Shown: positions 1 through 8,206 of the stretch, one piece after another
How the letters are laid out: each line of letters begins with the position of its first letter
How positions within the stretch are numbered: the first letter of the stretch is position 1
Assembly (NCBI RefSeq): GCF_030063195.1
Contig: NZ_JASISS010000003.1
Coordinates: forward strand, 62,001-126,000
From: Cryobacterium sp. PH31-AA6
GTDB taxonomy: Bacteria; Actinomycetota; Actinomycetes; Actinomycetales; Microbacteriaceae
Length of the DNA stretch: 64,000 nt
Reading direction: 5' to 3'
Notes under the pieces: model-generated
What the model saw: only the letters and a program-made list of their open reading frames with translations
What the model was told of the DNA's origin: nothing
Database searches by the model: none
Translations under genes and position numbers: made by a program

Positions 1-2765
1 GATTGCCATTCGGCGTCGAAGTGCAATTCGTTCCAGCGGGAGTCGACGGCTTCCCAGAGCGCGTCGGGGCTCCGGTCGGTGGATTCCTCCAGCACCTTGT
101 GGATGATCGTGCCGAGGTTGGAGGCGGTGTTCGACGTTCCGCCGCCGACCTGCCCGATCACCCAGTGCAGCGGGCAGGTTTCGAACGCGGCCATGCGGGA
201 GGGCGAGACCCGCACCGGCTGATCGCCGACCTCCTGGTCGTTGAGCGGGCGCACGGTGCTCGGATCGAGCAGGCCGTACCACTGGCCGGGCGCGGCGCCG
301 GCCACGCCCTCCCTGGCGAGGCGGGCGAGCGTCGCCGCGGCCTCCGCGGCCCTGACCGCGATCTCCTCGCCCGGCCCGGCCGCGCCGCCACGGGTGAGGT
401 CGCGGCGCAGCCGCCCGACCAGGCCACGCAGGGACAGCGGGTAGCGGCTGGCGTCACCGGAGTCGAGGTCGACGGTCGAGACGGCGTCGGGCAGCAGCCG
501 CAGGAACACCGACGGTTCGTTCTCTTCGTTGTCGACGGCGGTGACCAACAGCTCGGCGCCGGCGCGGCTGGCGGCCTGCGCGAACATCCGCAGCTCGTCG
601 TGCAGCACCGCGGTGCGTTCGCTGCCCGGCTGGGGCACCTGGCCTGCGGCGAGCGCGGCCAGGTCACCGGCCCCGAGCAGGGAACCACGGATGCGCAGGT
701 CGGGCCAGACGTTCGCCTGCACCCCGGCCAGGACCACGAGGTCGAAGTCGCGCCCGATCAGGCCGCTCGGGGTGGAGACCACCACGGCGTCGCCGAGCGC
801 GCGGGGGGCCAGGGTGTCCTCGGGGACGTCGGTGTCGACCAGGTGCTCGAGGAACAGCAGCGGCGGGGCGGTCGGAGTGCGCTCGACATAGCGTTGGGCG
901 GCGGAGAAGAGAGCGACAACGGCGTCGAGGTTGTGGTTGGCCTCGTCGGCGACGATGCCGGTTCCCGAGGCCTGCTCGAACCATTCCCTGGCGAGCCCGC
1001 TGCGTTGCCAGAGCCCCCAGAGCAGTTCCTCGATCGTGGCGCCGGCGTCGTATTCGACGGCGGCGGCGTGGAGGCTGTGGCCGCAGCTCGCCGCGCGCCG
1101 GGCGGTTCGGTTGTCGATGCCGCCCAGAAGCTCGGGGTTGGCCAGCGCGTCGACGAGCAGTTCGTCGGCGCTGCGGTGGCCGGCACCGGTCGGTTCCTGC
1201 CCGGTCGGTTCCTGCCCGTTCGGCTCTTGTTGATTCAGCTCTTGTTGATGCAGGGCCGCGCGGAGGCGGCGCAGCGTGATCGGGTCGAGGCCGCCGAGCG
1301 GACCGCGGAGCAGGTCGACCGCTGTGGCGGTGTCGAGGGTCTTGCGACCCAGGGTGATCTCGAGGGCGAGGATGAAGGCGCGCACCGCGTATTCGTCGCG
1401 GAGCGCGGTCTGCGCGCTCGAGACCTGGGTCGGCACCTCGAGCGCGGAGAGCCCGCGGGACAGGGACGGCACCAGGGAACCGCTGCGGGCCACGACGGCC
1501 ATCCGGCCCCAGGGGATGCCGCCGAGCACGTGCCGTTCGCGCAGCCGGCGGGCGATGACCGCGAGCTGGTCGGCGGGACTGGCCGCCAGGATCGCCTGCA
1601 CGGCGTCGGGCTGGGGCGCATCGGGCTGGGGCGCGTCCGCGCCGGCCGTGTCGGCCGCGGCGGCCGCCCGCTGGGTCCCGGCGGCCGCGGTGCCGATCCG
1701 ATGGGTGATCCCGCGCACCACGCCGCGGATCGCGTCGCCGTGCCGGTGCACCGTGTCGAGCACCAGGGTGGTCACGGGGATTCCGCCGAGGTAGCTCGAC
1801 AGTCGGCCGAGGGCGTCGGGATGGGCGCCGTGGAAGGAACCGGTGCTGATGTCGGGATCACCGGCGGCGACGATGGCCACACCCCTGGCCGCGAACTGGC
1901 GGATCAACGTCAGGACGCCCTGGGTCAGCTCCTGGGCGTCGTCGAGCACGATCAGGCGCAGCCCTGCGAGCGACCCGATCGCGGATGCGCCCGCCGGGCC
2001 GGCGGCCGCGCCGGCCACCACCGCGGCGGCGAACCCGGCGAGCTCGGTCGAGTCGTACTGGCCGGGCCTGGTCTGGTCCTTGACGTCTTCGTAGCCGCGG
2101 ATGAACTCCGCGGCGGCCACCCACTCCGGCCGGTCGGTGCTGCGCCCCAGACCGGCGAGGGTGTCCGCGGTCACGCCGTACTCGACGGCGCGCATCATCA
2201 GGTCGCGCAGTTCGGTGCGGAAACCGCGCAGAGCGCGCACATCGGCGGCCAGGGGGGCCGGCCAGTCCGGGCCGGTGCCGTCGAGACGGTGACCCTCGAG
2301 GAGCTCGGCGATGATCTGGTCCTGTTCCCCGCCGGTGAGCAGGGTCGGGGCCGGCCCGCCGGCGCGGGCCACGGCGTCCCGCACGATCTGGAACGCGACG
2401 GAGTTGGCGGTGCGGGCCAGGGGCCCATTGGTCGGCACGCCCAGCCGCAGGGCGAGGCGGTCACGCAGCGTCGTCGCCCCGGTGCGGGTCGGCACCAGCA
2501 CGAGAACCTCGCTCGGTGAGTAGCCCCGCCCGAGCACCCGCTCGGCGACGAGTTCGACCAGCGCCGTGGTCTTGCCGGTGCCCGGCGCGCCGATCACGGC
2601 CGCCGAGGCCCCGTCGGCCAGGCCGAGCACGGCCAGCTGCGCCGCGTCCAGCCCGGCCGGGGCGGCCAGGGAACTCTGGTCGTACGGAGCGGGCCCGGCC
2701 GGGTTTGCGGGTCCAGCGGCCGCGAAATCGGTGTCGGTGCGCGGCGCGAATCCCAGGGTTGTCAC
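1..2765 (-). CDS. AdnA/AdnB-type ATP-dependent helicase-nuclease (partial, 3' end off window)
   Basis: UvrD/Rep-type superfamily 1 motor with a C-terminal nuclease, of the actinobacterial AdnAB kind that resects double-strand DNA ends. The reading frame is open from a GTG at 2765 to the left edge, about 921 residues seen. Walker A GAPGTGKT lies at residues 59-66 and the motif II region reads LIVLDDAQE (near nt 1920-1950). Near the left edge the frame reads SPSRMAAFETCPLHW followed by LGTIIHKVLE, which resembles the start of the PD-(D/E)XK RecB/AddB-like nuclease domain with its first iron-sulphur cysteine. A QEPTG-type repeat (nt 1186-1245) sits in the linker. The first gene of an adnAB pair is expected here, so the partner should lie further left. 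Whether it is the A or B subunit cannot be decided from this fragment. Confidence 0.82.
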   Translation of the reverse strand, partial: MTTLGFAPRTDTDFAAAGPANPAGPAPYDQSSLAAPAGLDAAQLAVLGLADGASAAVIGAPGTGKTTALVELVAERVLGRGYSPSEVLVLVPTRTGATTLRDRLALRLGVPTNGPLARTANSVAFQIVRDAVARAGGPAPTLLTGGEQDQIIAELLEGHRLDGTGPDWPAPLAADVRALRGFRTELRDLMMRAVEYGVTADTLAGLGRSTDRPEWVAAAEFIRGYEDVKDQTRPGQYDSTELAGFAAAVVAGAAAGPAGASAIGSLAGLRLIVLDDAQELTQGVLTLIRQFAARGVAIVAAGDPDISTGSFHGAHPDALGRLSSYLGGIPVTTLVLDTVHRHGDAIRGVVRGITHRIGTAAAGTQRAAAAADTAGADAPQPDAPQPDAVQAILAASPADQLAVIARRLRERHVLGGIPWGRMAVVARSGSLVPSLSRGLSALEVPTQVSSAQTALRDEYAVRAFILALEITLGRKTLDTATAVDLLRGPLGGLDPITLRRLRAALHQQELNQQEPNGQEPTGQEPTGAGHRSADELLVDALANPELLGGIDNRTARRAASCGHSLHAAAVEYDAGATIEELLWGLWQRSGLAREWFEQASGTGIVADEANHNLDAVVALFSAAQRYVERTPTAPPLLFLEHLVDTDVPEDTLAPRALGDAVVVSTPSGLIGRDFDLVVLAGVQANVWPDLRIRGSLLGAGDLAALAAGQVPQPGSERTAVLHDELRMFAQAASRAGAELLVTAVDNEENEPSVFLRLLPDAVSTVDLDSGDASRYPLSLRGLVGRLRRDLTRGGAAGPGEEIAVRAAEAAATLARLAREGVAGAAPGQWYGLLDPSTVRPLNDQEVGDQPVRVSPSRMAAFETCPLHWVIGQVGGGTSNTASNLGTIIHKVLEESTDRSPDALWEAVDSRWNELHFDAEWQ
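1186..1245 (-). repeat. 15-bp in-frame tandem repeat in helicase-nuclease gene
   Basis: Four units of 15 bp (plus strand ccggtcggttcctgc, the last two diverged) encode a QEPTG/QEPNG/QQELN-type pentapeptide run on the minus strand. It falls between helicase motifs in a linker, so length changes would keep the frame. Confidence 0.8.
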
Positions 2766-2772
2766 GTTTTCA

Positions 2773-2778
2773 AAGCTA
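2773..2778 (-). promoter_or_regulatory. Candidate -10 (TAGCTT) of the helicase-nuclease gene
   Basis: TAGCTT lies seven bases before the GTG start on the minus strand and no Shine-Dalgarno is present, which fits a leaderless transcript. No clear -35 was identified. Confidence 0.35.
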
Positions 2779-2863
2779 CCGGGTTGCGCCGACAGTGAAC
2801 GATGTCGGGCGGGCGGGCCGTTCTGTCGTAATCTGGGCGCTTAGGCAACGAAAGGCGCATCTG

Positions 2864-3088
2864 GTGGATATTCGCATTGGCATCTTCAACTCTCCCCGTG
2901 AGATTGGCTTCGAGACCTCGCAGCCCGCGAACGAGATCGAGGAGACGGTTGCTGCCGCCCTCGCCGGGCAGACCGGCTACCTCAAGCTTTCCGACTCCAA
3001 GGGCCGGGTCTACATCGTCCCGACGATCGGACTCGCCTATGTCGAGTTGGGCTCCGAGGAGTCCCGCCGCGTCGGTTTCGTCGCCTAA
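2864..3088 (+). CDS. DUF3107 family protein
   Basis: A 74-residue protein beginning VDIRIGIFNSPREI and containing KDSKGR-like and VPTIGLAYVELG segments. This matches the DUF3107 family (mycobacterial Rv3208A/TB9.4 type), a small cytoplasmic actinobacterial protein of unknown function. The GTG at 2864 was chosen because the family normally starts directly with the xxxRIGI strand and because gaaagg lies about eight bases upstream; the open frame extends further left but that part is shadow of the opposite gene. It is divergent from the helicase-nuclease and only six bases upstream of the next small membrane protein, so the two probably share a transcript. TAATCT at 2828-2833 could be its -10. 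Confidence 0.8.
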   Translation: MDIRIGIFNSPREIGFETSQPANEIEETVAAALAGQTGYLKLSDSKGRVYIVPTIGLAYVELGSEESRRVGFVA

Positions 3089-3094
3089 CCAGCC

Positions 3095-3403
3095 ATGGAG
3101 CTCCTCTTCGTCGCCCTCGGCGGTGCGTTTCTGGGGATCGCGGCACGGTATCTGCTGCCCGGTCGACACACGCACGGCTCCATGCTCGTGCCGGCAGTCG
3201 GCACCGCCGTCGCGTCGATCGTCTGGGTCGCACTCACCTGGCTCGGCTGGGCCTGGGACGGCGGCTGGATCTGGTGGGTGTCCCTCATCCTGGCCGCGGC
3301 CGGTTCCGTTGCCGCAGGCATCTGGCTCGGGCGTTCGCGCACGCGGGGTGACCGGCAGATGCTGCACACGCTGATGAAGACCGGACATCCGGGACACGCC
3401 TGA
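3095..3403 (+). CDS. Small membrane protein, three predicted helices
   Basis: A 102-residue protein with an N-terminal hydrophobic helix (about residues 1-20), a second around 30-50 (rich in tryptophan), and a third around 57-78, then a short basic, His-containing cytoplasmic-type tail. No catalytic motif was recognised. It follows DUF3107 by six bases, and its own ATG is preceded by the DUF3107 stop region, so translation is probably coupled. Function unknown; such small membrane proteins are common beside DUF3107 in Microbacteriaceae, but that is from memory. Confidence 0.7.
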   Translation: MELLFVALGGAFLGIAARYLLPGRHTHGSMLVPAVGTAVASIVWVALTWLGWAWDGGWIWWVSLILAAAGSVAAGIWLGRSRTRGDRQMLHTLMKTGHPGHA

Positions 3404-3482
3404 ACCGGGCTGCCTCGGCCCGAACCGGGCTGACTTGGCCCGACTCGGCGTGTGCCGACGGGAGCCGGGCTGATGGTGGCGC

Positions 3483-4238
3483 TCAGGCGGTGAGGCCGAG
3501 GCCGTCCATCCGGCGGGTGTGCGCCGCGACCAGTTCGGTGAAGACCGGTTCGATCCGGGCCTCCCCCGGTGTCGTTGCCGTCGGCGGCGCGGTCGCGGTC
3601 GTTCCGTCGACCGGCGGGGCAGCGGCCGGGATGGCCGATCGCGCCACAAGCATGGTGTCGCCGACCAGTCGCCGCCCCCACAACGCCAGGTGCGAGCCGA
3701 GGCCGGGATTGCCGTCGATGGCCGCCTTGAGATGGGTGACCAGCACATCCGTGCCCGCGCCCTGGCCGAGCAGGTGCGCGATCCGCGGGCCGACGTCGCC
3801 GGGCAGCCCGTCGGAGAGACGAATGAAGAAGTCGTCGAGCAGGCCGCCGGCGAGGTAGCAGGTGAGCAAGAGCTCGTGCCAGTCCGCGCCCATGGTCTTG
3901 GCCCGGAAATCATCCAGGGCAGGTGCGAACGGCGCCATCACCTCGGCGGGTTCGCCGCCGCGGCGACGAACCTCGGCGACGAGACCCTGGTGCTTGGCGA
4001 GCGCTCGCCCTGCGACCACGCTCAGCCCCTCTTTGGCATCGAGATCAGGTGAGATTCGGATCGCCTGAGCGAGGTTCTCGAACATTCCCAGTTCGAAATA
4101 TGCGGCCTGGCCGAGGTAGGGCAGCAGCTCGGGCGTCAGGTCGGAGATGTCCACTTTCGTGGTCGACTGACGCGTTCCCCTCGTCGACGGACGAGGGATC
4201 TCCACACGCTGCGCGCGCCGATCGAGCCACGGGATCAC
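3483..4238 (-). CDS. Ferritin-like fold protein (MiaE-like / Rv3210c type)
   Basis: 251 residues. The core segment TPELLPYLGQAAYFELGMFENLAQAI, then helices with KHQGLVAEV and WHELLLTCYLAGG, matches the actinobacterial 'ferritin-like fold-containing protein' group, distantly related to tRNA-(MS2IO6A) hydroxylase MiaE. Helix positions with E and H residues (E in AAYFELGMFE, H in LAKHQGL, H in DWHEL) are what a di-iron four-helix bundle would supply, but the ligands are not proven. A proline/alanine/threonine linker (around residues 205-225) precedes a conserved C-terminal helix. The neighbourhood (DUF3107 before, DEAD-box helicase after) is the mycobacterial Rv3208A-Rv3211 order. The start at 4238 is GTG; a GTG about 28 codons further in is an alternative. 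Confidence 0.72.
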   Translation of the reverse strand: MIPWLDRRAQRVEIPRPSTRGTRQSTTKVDISDLTPELLPYLGQAAYFELGMFENLAQAIRISPDLDAKEGLSVVAGRALAKHQGLVAEVRRRGGEPAEVMAPFAPALDDFRAKTMGADWHELLLTCYLAGGLLDDFFIRLSDGLPGDVGPRIAHLLGQGAGTDVLVTHLKAAIDGNPGLGSHLALWGRRLVGDTMLVARSAIPAAAPPVDGTTATAPPTATTPGEARIEPVFTELVAAHTRRMDGLGLTA

Positions 4239-4334
4239 ACGCTCAGCATAGGACAGTGCGCGTCCGAGCGGTGCGCCTCATCGGTTTCACAGGGGCCGCC
4301 CGGTAAGGTTGGACCACGCCATCGGCATGGATCG

Positions 4335-6011
4335 GTGGCGGGTGCCCGAGGCAGAAAACGGGCGCATTCGAAGCATCCAGCTAATGACAGGCAACCATTC
4401 GTGACTTTCTCCGAACTTAATATCGACCAGGACATGGTCAAGGCCCTCGCAGATAAAGGCATCCTCGAGCCCTTCCCCATCCAGGTACAGACCATCCCCC
4501 TCGCACTGAGCGGCCAGGACATCATCGGCCAGGCCAAGACGGGCACCGGCAAGACCTTCGGCTTCGGTCTCCCGCTGATCCAGCGCCTCGGGCTCAACCC
4601 TGAGCCGGGCGTGCAGGCGCTCGTCGTCGTGCCGACCCGCGAACTCTGCGTTCAGGTCAGCGAGGACCTCGAACTCGCCGCCAGCAACCGCGACACGAAG
4701 ATCGTGTCCATCTACGGCGGCAAGGCCTACGAGGGTCAGATCGAGCAGCTCAAGGCCGGTGCCCAGATCGTCGTCGGCACCCCCGGCCGCCTGCTCGACC
4801 TGGCCAGCCAGCGCCTGCTCAGTCTCGCCAATGTGCGTGAGATGGTGCTCGACGAGGCAGACAAGATGCTCGACCTCGGCTTCCTCGCCGACATCGAGAA
4901 GCTGTTCTCACAGACTCCGTCGACCCGCCACACCATGCTGTTCTCGGCGACGATGCCTGGCCCGATCGTGGCTCTCGCCCGCCGCTTCATGAACCGCCCG
5001 ATCCACATCCGGGCCAGCGACCCCGACGAGGGCCTCATGCAGGCCAACATCGAGCACCTCGTCTACCGCGCGCACAACATGGACAAGGACGAGGTCATCG
5101 GCCGCATCCTCATGGCCGAGGGCCGCGGCAAAACCGTGATCTTCACCCGCACGAAGCGCGCCGCCGCGAAACTCGTCGAGGAGCTCGGCGACCGCGGCTT
5201 CAACGCCACCGCCGTGCACGGCGACCTCAACCAGGAGCAGCGTGAGCGTGCGATGGCCGCCTTCAAGGCCGGCAAGAAGGACATCCTGATCGCAACGGAT
5301 GTCGCCGCCCGCGGCATCGACGTCGAAGACGTCACCCACGTGATCAACCACACCATTCCCGAAGATGAGAAGGCGTACCTGCACCGCGTCGGCCGCACCG
5401 GGCGCGCGGGCAAGACCGGCATCGCCGTCACCTTCGTCGACTGGGACGACATGCACAAGTGGACGCTGATCAACAACGCCCTCGACTTCGGCACTCCGGT
5501 GCCGATGGAGACGTACTCGTCCTCGCCGCACCTCTTCACCGACCTGAACATCCCGACCGGGTCGAAGGGACGCCTGCGTGCGTCACCGTTGCGCGAGACC
5601 TCGTCCGGTTCGGGCCGCTCCGACTCCGGCCGCTCAGGCTCGGGTCGCTCCGACTCCGGCCGCTCGGGCTCGGGTCGCCCCGACTCCGGCCGCTCGGGCT
5701 CGGGTCGCCCCGACTCCGGCCGCTCGGGCTCGGGTCGCCCCGACTCCGGCCGCTCGGGCTCGGGTCGCCCGGCGTCGGTCAGCGCGAGTGCCGGTGCCGA
5801 TGCCAGTGCCGGTGAGAGTGGCGGCGAGCGTTCCGGGCGCGGACGCACCCGCACCCGGGTCAGCCAGACCACGAACCCGGATGCTCCCGCCGTTGTCCCC
5901 GCGGCCGGCACGCATGACGGCGGCGGCGCCGAGCACCACGACGGCAACAGCGCCCCACGGCGTCGCAGCCGCACCCGCCGCAGCGCCCCGCAGTCCGGCA
6001 CCGCCAGCTAG
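4335..6011 (+). CDS. DEAD-box ATP-dependent RNA helicase (RhlE position)
   Basis: RNA helicase of superfamily 2. Counting from the GTG at 4335, it shows the Q motif (FPIQVQ, about 47-52), motif I AKTGTGKT (67-74), motif II VLDEADKMLD (about 170-180), motif III SAT (about 202-204) and motif VI HRVGRTGRAG (about 349-358). After the two RecA-like domains comes a roughly 60-residue Ser/Gly/Arg/Asp repeat tail built on 30-bp DNA repeats, then a basic C-terminus (RRRSRTRR). Such tails usually bind RNA. The start is uncertain: GTG at 4401 (protein starting VTFSELNIDQ) is equally possible and neither has a strong ribosome site. It lies divergent from the ferritin-like gene, as rhlE does in mycobacteria. 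Confidence 0.92.
   Translation: MAGARGRKRAHSKHPANDRQPFVTFSELNIDQDMVKALADKGILEPFPIQVQTIPLALSGQDIIGQAKTGTGKTFGFGLPLIQRLGLNPEPGVQALVVVPTRELCVQVSEDLELAASNRDTKIVSIYGGKAYEGQIEQLKAGAQIVVGTPGRLLDLASQRLLSLANVREMVLDEADKMLDLGFLADIEKLFSQTPSTRHTMLFSATMPGPIVALARRFMNRPIHIRASDPDEGLMQANIEHLVYRAHNMDKDEVIGRILMAEGRGKTVIFTRTKRAAAKLVEELGDRGFNATAVHGDLNQEQRERAMAAFKAGKKDILIATDVAARGIDVEDVTHVINHTIPEDEKAYLHRVGRTGRAGKTGIAVTFVDWDDMHKWTLINNALDFGTPVPMETYSSSPHLFTDLNIPTGSKGRLRASPLRETSSGSGRSDSGRSGSGRSDSGRSGSGRPDSGRSGSGRPDSGRSGSGRPDSGRSGSGRPASVSASAGADASAGESGGERSGRGRTRTRVSQTTNPDAPAVVPAAGTHDGGGAEHHDGNSAPRRRSRTRRSAPQSGTAS
5621..5770 (+). repeat. 30-bp tandem repeat, five units, coding
   Basis: Five units of 30 bp starting at 5621, 5651, 5681, 5711 and 5741, each beginning cgactccggccgctcgggct with few differences. 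Each unit encodes the decapeptide DSGRSGSGRP/S in the tail of the DEAD-box helicase. The last three units are identical, suggesting recent slippage or gene conversion. Confidence 0.92.
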
Positions 6012-6021
6012 TCAACGGATT

Positions 6022-6084
6022 TCGACAGGCCCGGGTCTCGACGGGCCCGGGTCTCGACAGGCCCGGGTCTCGACAGGCTCGACC
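6022..6084. repeat. 16-bp intergenic tandem repeat between convergent genes
   Basis: Three and a half units of tcgacaggcccgggtc (the second unit has g for a), ending in tcgacaggctcgaccacc. It lies between the convergent DEAD-box and PHP genes. The final unit resembles the short dispersed 'ctcgacaggctcgaccacc' sequences I know from Microbacteriaceae intergenic regions (recollection, not checked). The inner cccggg gives each unit a small palindrome, so a termination role is possible. Confidence 0.75.
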
Positions 6085-6146
6085 ACCGACGCGATGGATC
6101 TGCCTGTCGGGCTCCGGATTTCGACCGGACCGACCGGCGCGGCCGA

Positions 6147-7016
6147 TCAGCCGTAGATCGGCGCGGAGCCGGTGCCCTCGTTGATCAGGGCCTCGAGCAC
6201 CTCGGGCGCCGTCGTGTTCTCGCCCAGGCGATTGGGCTTGCCCTCGCCGTGGTAGTCGCTCGACCCCGTGACGTGCAGCCCGTATTTCTCGGCGAGTTCG
6301 TAGAGCCTGGCCTTCGCCTCCGGTCTGTTCTCCCGGTGCTCGAGTTCGAGGCCGAACAGTCCGGCGTCGACCAGCCTGGCCAGCCGTGACTCCGGGATCA
6401 CGTCATCGACGCCACGCGTCGCCGGATGCGCGATGACCGGCACTCCCCCGGCCGCCCGGACAATTTCGATCGCGCGCAGCGGGTCGGGGGCGTAGTGCGG
6501 CTGGTAGTAGCCGGCGTCCCAGTGCAGGATTCCCGCGAAGGCTTCACTCCGGGTGAGAGCGAAACCGCGCGCCACGAGCGCGTCCGCGATGTGCGGGCGG
6601 CCGACGGTCGCATCCGGGGTGGTCTGGGCGAGCACGTCTTCCCAGGTCAACCCGTAGTCTGCCCCGATCCGTTCCACCATCTGTTCGGCGCGCACGAGCC
6701 TCGCCTGTCGCACCCGGGAAGTTTCGGCGACGATACCGGCGTCGGACGGGTCGAACAGGTAGGCGAGCAGGTGCACGCTGAGGAAGGAGATCCGGGTACT
6801 GAATTCCATTCCCGGAATGAGGGTGATCCCCATCGTGCGCGCCGTCGCCGCGGCCTCGAACCAGCCCGCGGTGGAGTCGTGGTCGGTGAGCGCCATCGTG
6901 CCGAGACCGGCGGCGGCGGCGGCGCGCACCAACTGGGACGGGGTCTCCGTACCGTCGGACACGCTCGAGTGGGTGTGCAGGTCGATGGGACCTCTGAAAC
7001 GCCGTTCGCCTGCCAT
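6147..7016 (-). CDS. PHP domain phosphoesterase (nucleoside bisphosphate phosphatase-like)
   Basis: 289 residues. PHP-family metal-binding motifs are visible in order: DLHTHSSVSDGT (residues 12-23), LTDHDST (about 43-49), an HP pair in VPVIAHPATRG (about 196-206), and SSDYHGEGKPN (about 251-261). This arrangement is that of stand-alone trinuclear-metal PHP phosphatases such as YciV/RnaAM, which act on 3',5'-nucleoside bisphosphates or short RNA 5' ends. The exact substrate is inferred only. It is convergent with the DEAD-box gene and divergent from the EEP protein. TAGCAT at 7023-7028 lies exactly six bases before the ATG. Confidence 0.87.
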   Translation of the reverse strand: MAGERRFRGPIDLHTHSSVSDGTETPSQLVRAAAAAGLGTMALTDHDSTAGWFEAAATARTMGITLIPGMEFSTRISFLSVHLLAYLFDPSDAGIVAETSRVRQARLVRAEQMVERIGADYGLTWEDVLAQTTPDATVGRPHIADALVARGFALTRSEAFAGILHWDAGYYQPHYAPDPLRAIEIVRAAGGVPVIAHPATRGVDDVIPESRLARLVDAGLFGLELEHRENRPEAKARLYELAEKYGLHVTGSSDYHGEGKPNRLGENTTAPEVLEALINEGTGSAPIYG

Positions 7017-7022
7017 CTCCCC

Positions 7023-7028
7023 ATGCTA
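7023..7028 (-). promoter_or_regulatory. Candidate -10 (TAGCAT) of the PHP gene
   Basis: On the minus strand TAGCAT is followed by six bases and then the ATG at 7016. If transcription begins at the usual distance, the mRNA starts at or next to the start codon. The intervening ggggag is also Shine-Dalgarno-like but too close to the ATG to act as one. Confidence 0.4.
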
Positions 7029-7080
7029 GTTGGGCCCGGCACGGGCTTCGCCCAGCGTGGGCACTTAGCATGATCAGGCT

Positions 7081-8127
7081 ATGTTGCCCCGATTCCTCAC
7101 CGCCCTCCTCCTCGGCGGCGCCGCCCTCGTCCTGCTCACCTTCGGCTGGCCTCAGCTGTTCGGCCTGCAGAACAGCTGGGTCGTCGCGCACGCCGTCTCC
7201 CTGCGTGGTCTCGGCGTTGCCGTCGCCGCCGCCGGGCTGGTCGTGCTCCTCCTGCTCACCCCGATCAGGCCACTGCGGCGCCTGGCCGGGTCCCTGGGCG
7301 TGCTGCTGCTCCTGTTCGCGCTCGGCAATGCCGCCGTGCTCGCGACGCGGGGAATCGGGGTGGCGGCTGCCGCGGCAACCGAGACGACCACGGCATCCGC
7401 CAGAGCGACCGACGACGTCACCGTGCTCAGCTGGAACACACTCGGCGACGAGCCCGGTGCCGCCGCGATCGCTCGCCTTGCCCTCGACCAGGGCGCGGAC
7501 ATCGTCACCCTCCCCGAGACGACGGAGGCCACCGGCGAGAAGGTCGCCGCCCTCATGCGTGAGGGTGGGCGGCCGATGTGGGTCCACACCATTGCGTTCG
7601 ACCAGATCTCCAAGGCCAGGTCGACGACCCTGCTGATCAGCCCCGACCTCGGCGACTACAGCGTGAGCAACCCCGGGGGCTCCGGCCCGCCCGGCAACAC
7701 CAACGTGCTGCCGACGGTTGTCGCGACCCCGATCGACGGGGTCGGACCCACCATCATCGCGGTGCACGCGGTCGCCCCGATCAACTGGGAGATGTCCAAT
7801 TGGCGCTCGGACCTCGACTGGCTCGCCGACCAATGCTCCGGCGGGAATGTGATCATGGCCGGGGACTTCAACGCCACGGTCGATCACATGTCCGGGCGGG
7901 AATCAGCGGCCGAGGCCGTTCTGGGCCGGTGCCGGGACTCCGCCCTGGCCACCGGCTCCGGGGCCGTCGGCACCTGGCCGACGTTCCTGCCGCCGCTGCT
8001 CGGCAGCCCGATCGACCACGTGCTCGCCACGCCGAATTGGCAGACGGACAGCATGAACGTCATCCAGTCGTCGGACGCGGCCGGCAGCGACCACCGCCCG
8101 ATCGTCGCGACCCTGTCACCGCGCTGA
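7081..8127 (+). CDS. Membrane-anchored endonuclease/exonuclease/phosphatase (EEP) family protein
   Basis: 348 residues. Three hydrophobic helices occupy about residues 1-28, 38-60 and 66-88, followed by a short alanine/threonine-rich linker and an EEP catalytic domain that would lie outside the membrane. EEP motifs: VLSWNTLG (about 114-121), a glutamate in IVTLPETTEA (about 140-149), GDFNAT (about 261-266), SPIDHVLA (about 310-317) and GSDHRPIVATL at the C-terminus. The conserved Asn, Glu, Asp/Asn and His all appear present, so it should be active. The fold is used by DNases, phosphodiesterases and sphingomyelinases; the substrate cannot be told. The ATG at 7081 is preceded by TAGCAT at 7066-7071. 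Confidence 0.85.
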   Translation: MLPRFLTALLLGGAALVLLTFGWPQLFGLQNSWVVAHAVSLRGLGVAVAAAGLVVLLLLTPIRPLRRLAGSLGVLLLLFALGNAAVLATRGIGVAAAAATETTTASARATDDVTVLSWNTLGDEPGAAAIARLALDQGADIVTLPETTEATGEKVAALMREGGRPMWVHTIAFDQISKARSTTLLISPDLGDYSVSNPGGSGPPGNTNVLPTVVATPIDGVGPTIIAVHAVAPINWEMSNWRSDLDWLADQCSGGNVIMAGDFNATVDHMSGRESAAEAVLGRCRDSALATGSGAVGTWPTFLPPLLGSPIDHVLATPNWQTDSMNVIQSSDAAGSDHRPIVATLSPR

Positions 8128-8194
8128 CCCGGCCCCGCTGAACCGGCCACACGCCGTCCAGCGGGCACCCAGCGGGCATCCACCCGGTCAATGG

Positions 8195-8200
8195 GACAAT
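8195..8200 (+). promoter_or_regulatory. Weak candidate -10 (GACAAT) of the aminopeptidase gene
   Basis: GACAAT is followed by exactly six bases and the ATG at 8207. The first base does not match TAnnnT, so support comes only from spacing shared with other genes of this window. Confidence 0.25.
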
Positions 8201-8206
8201 GGCCTC

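Noticed and set aside
3..2519. Long plus-strand open frame of 838 codons
   Set aside because: It is the shadow of the minus-strand helicase-nuclease, whose motifs (Walker A, LDDAQE, nuclease start) are in the opposite frame. The plus product is Arg/Gly/Ala-rich with no domain.
5621..6084. CRISPR-like repeats at 5.6-6.1 kb
   Set aside because: The units are tandem with no spacers (30 bp coding and 16 bp intergenic), and no cas gene is in the window.
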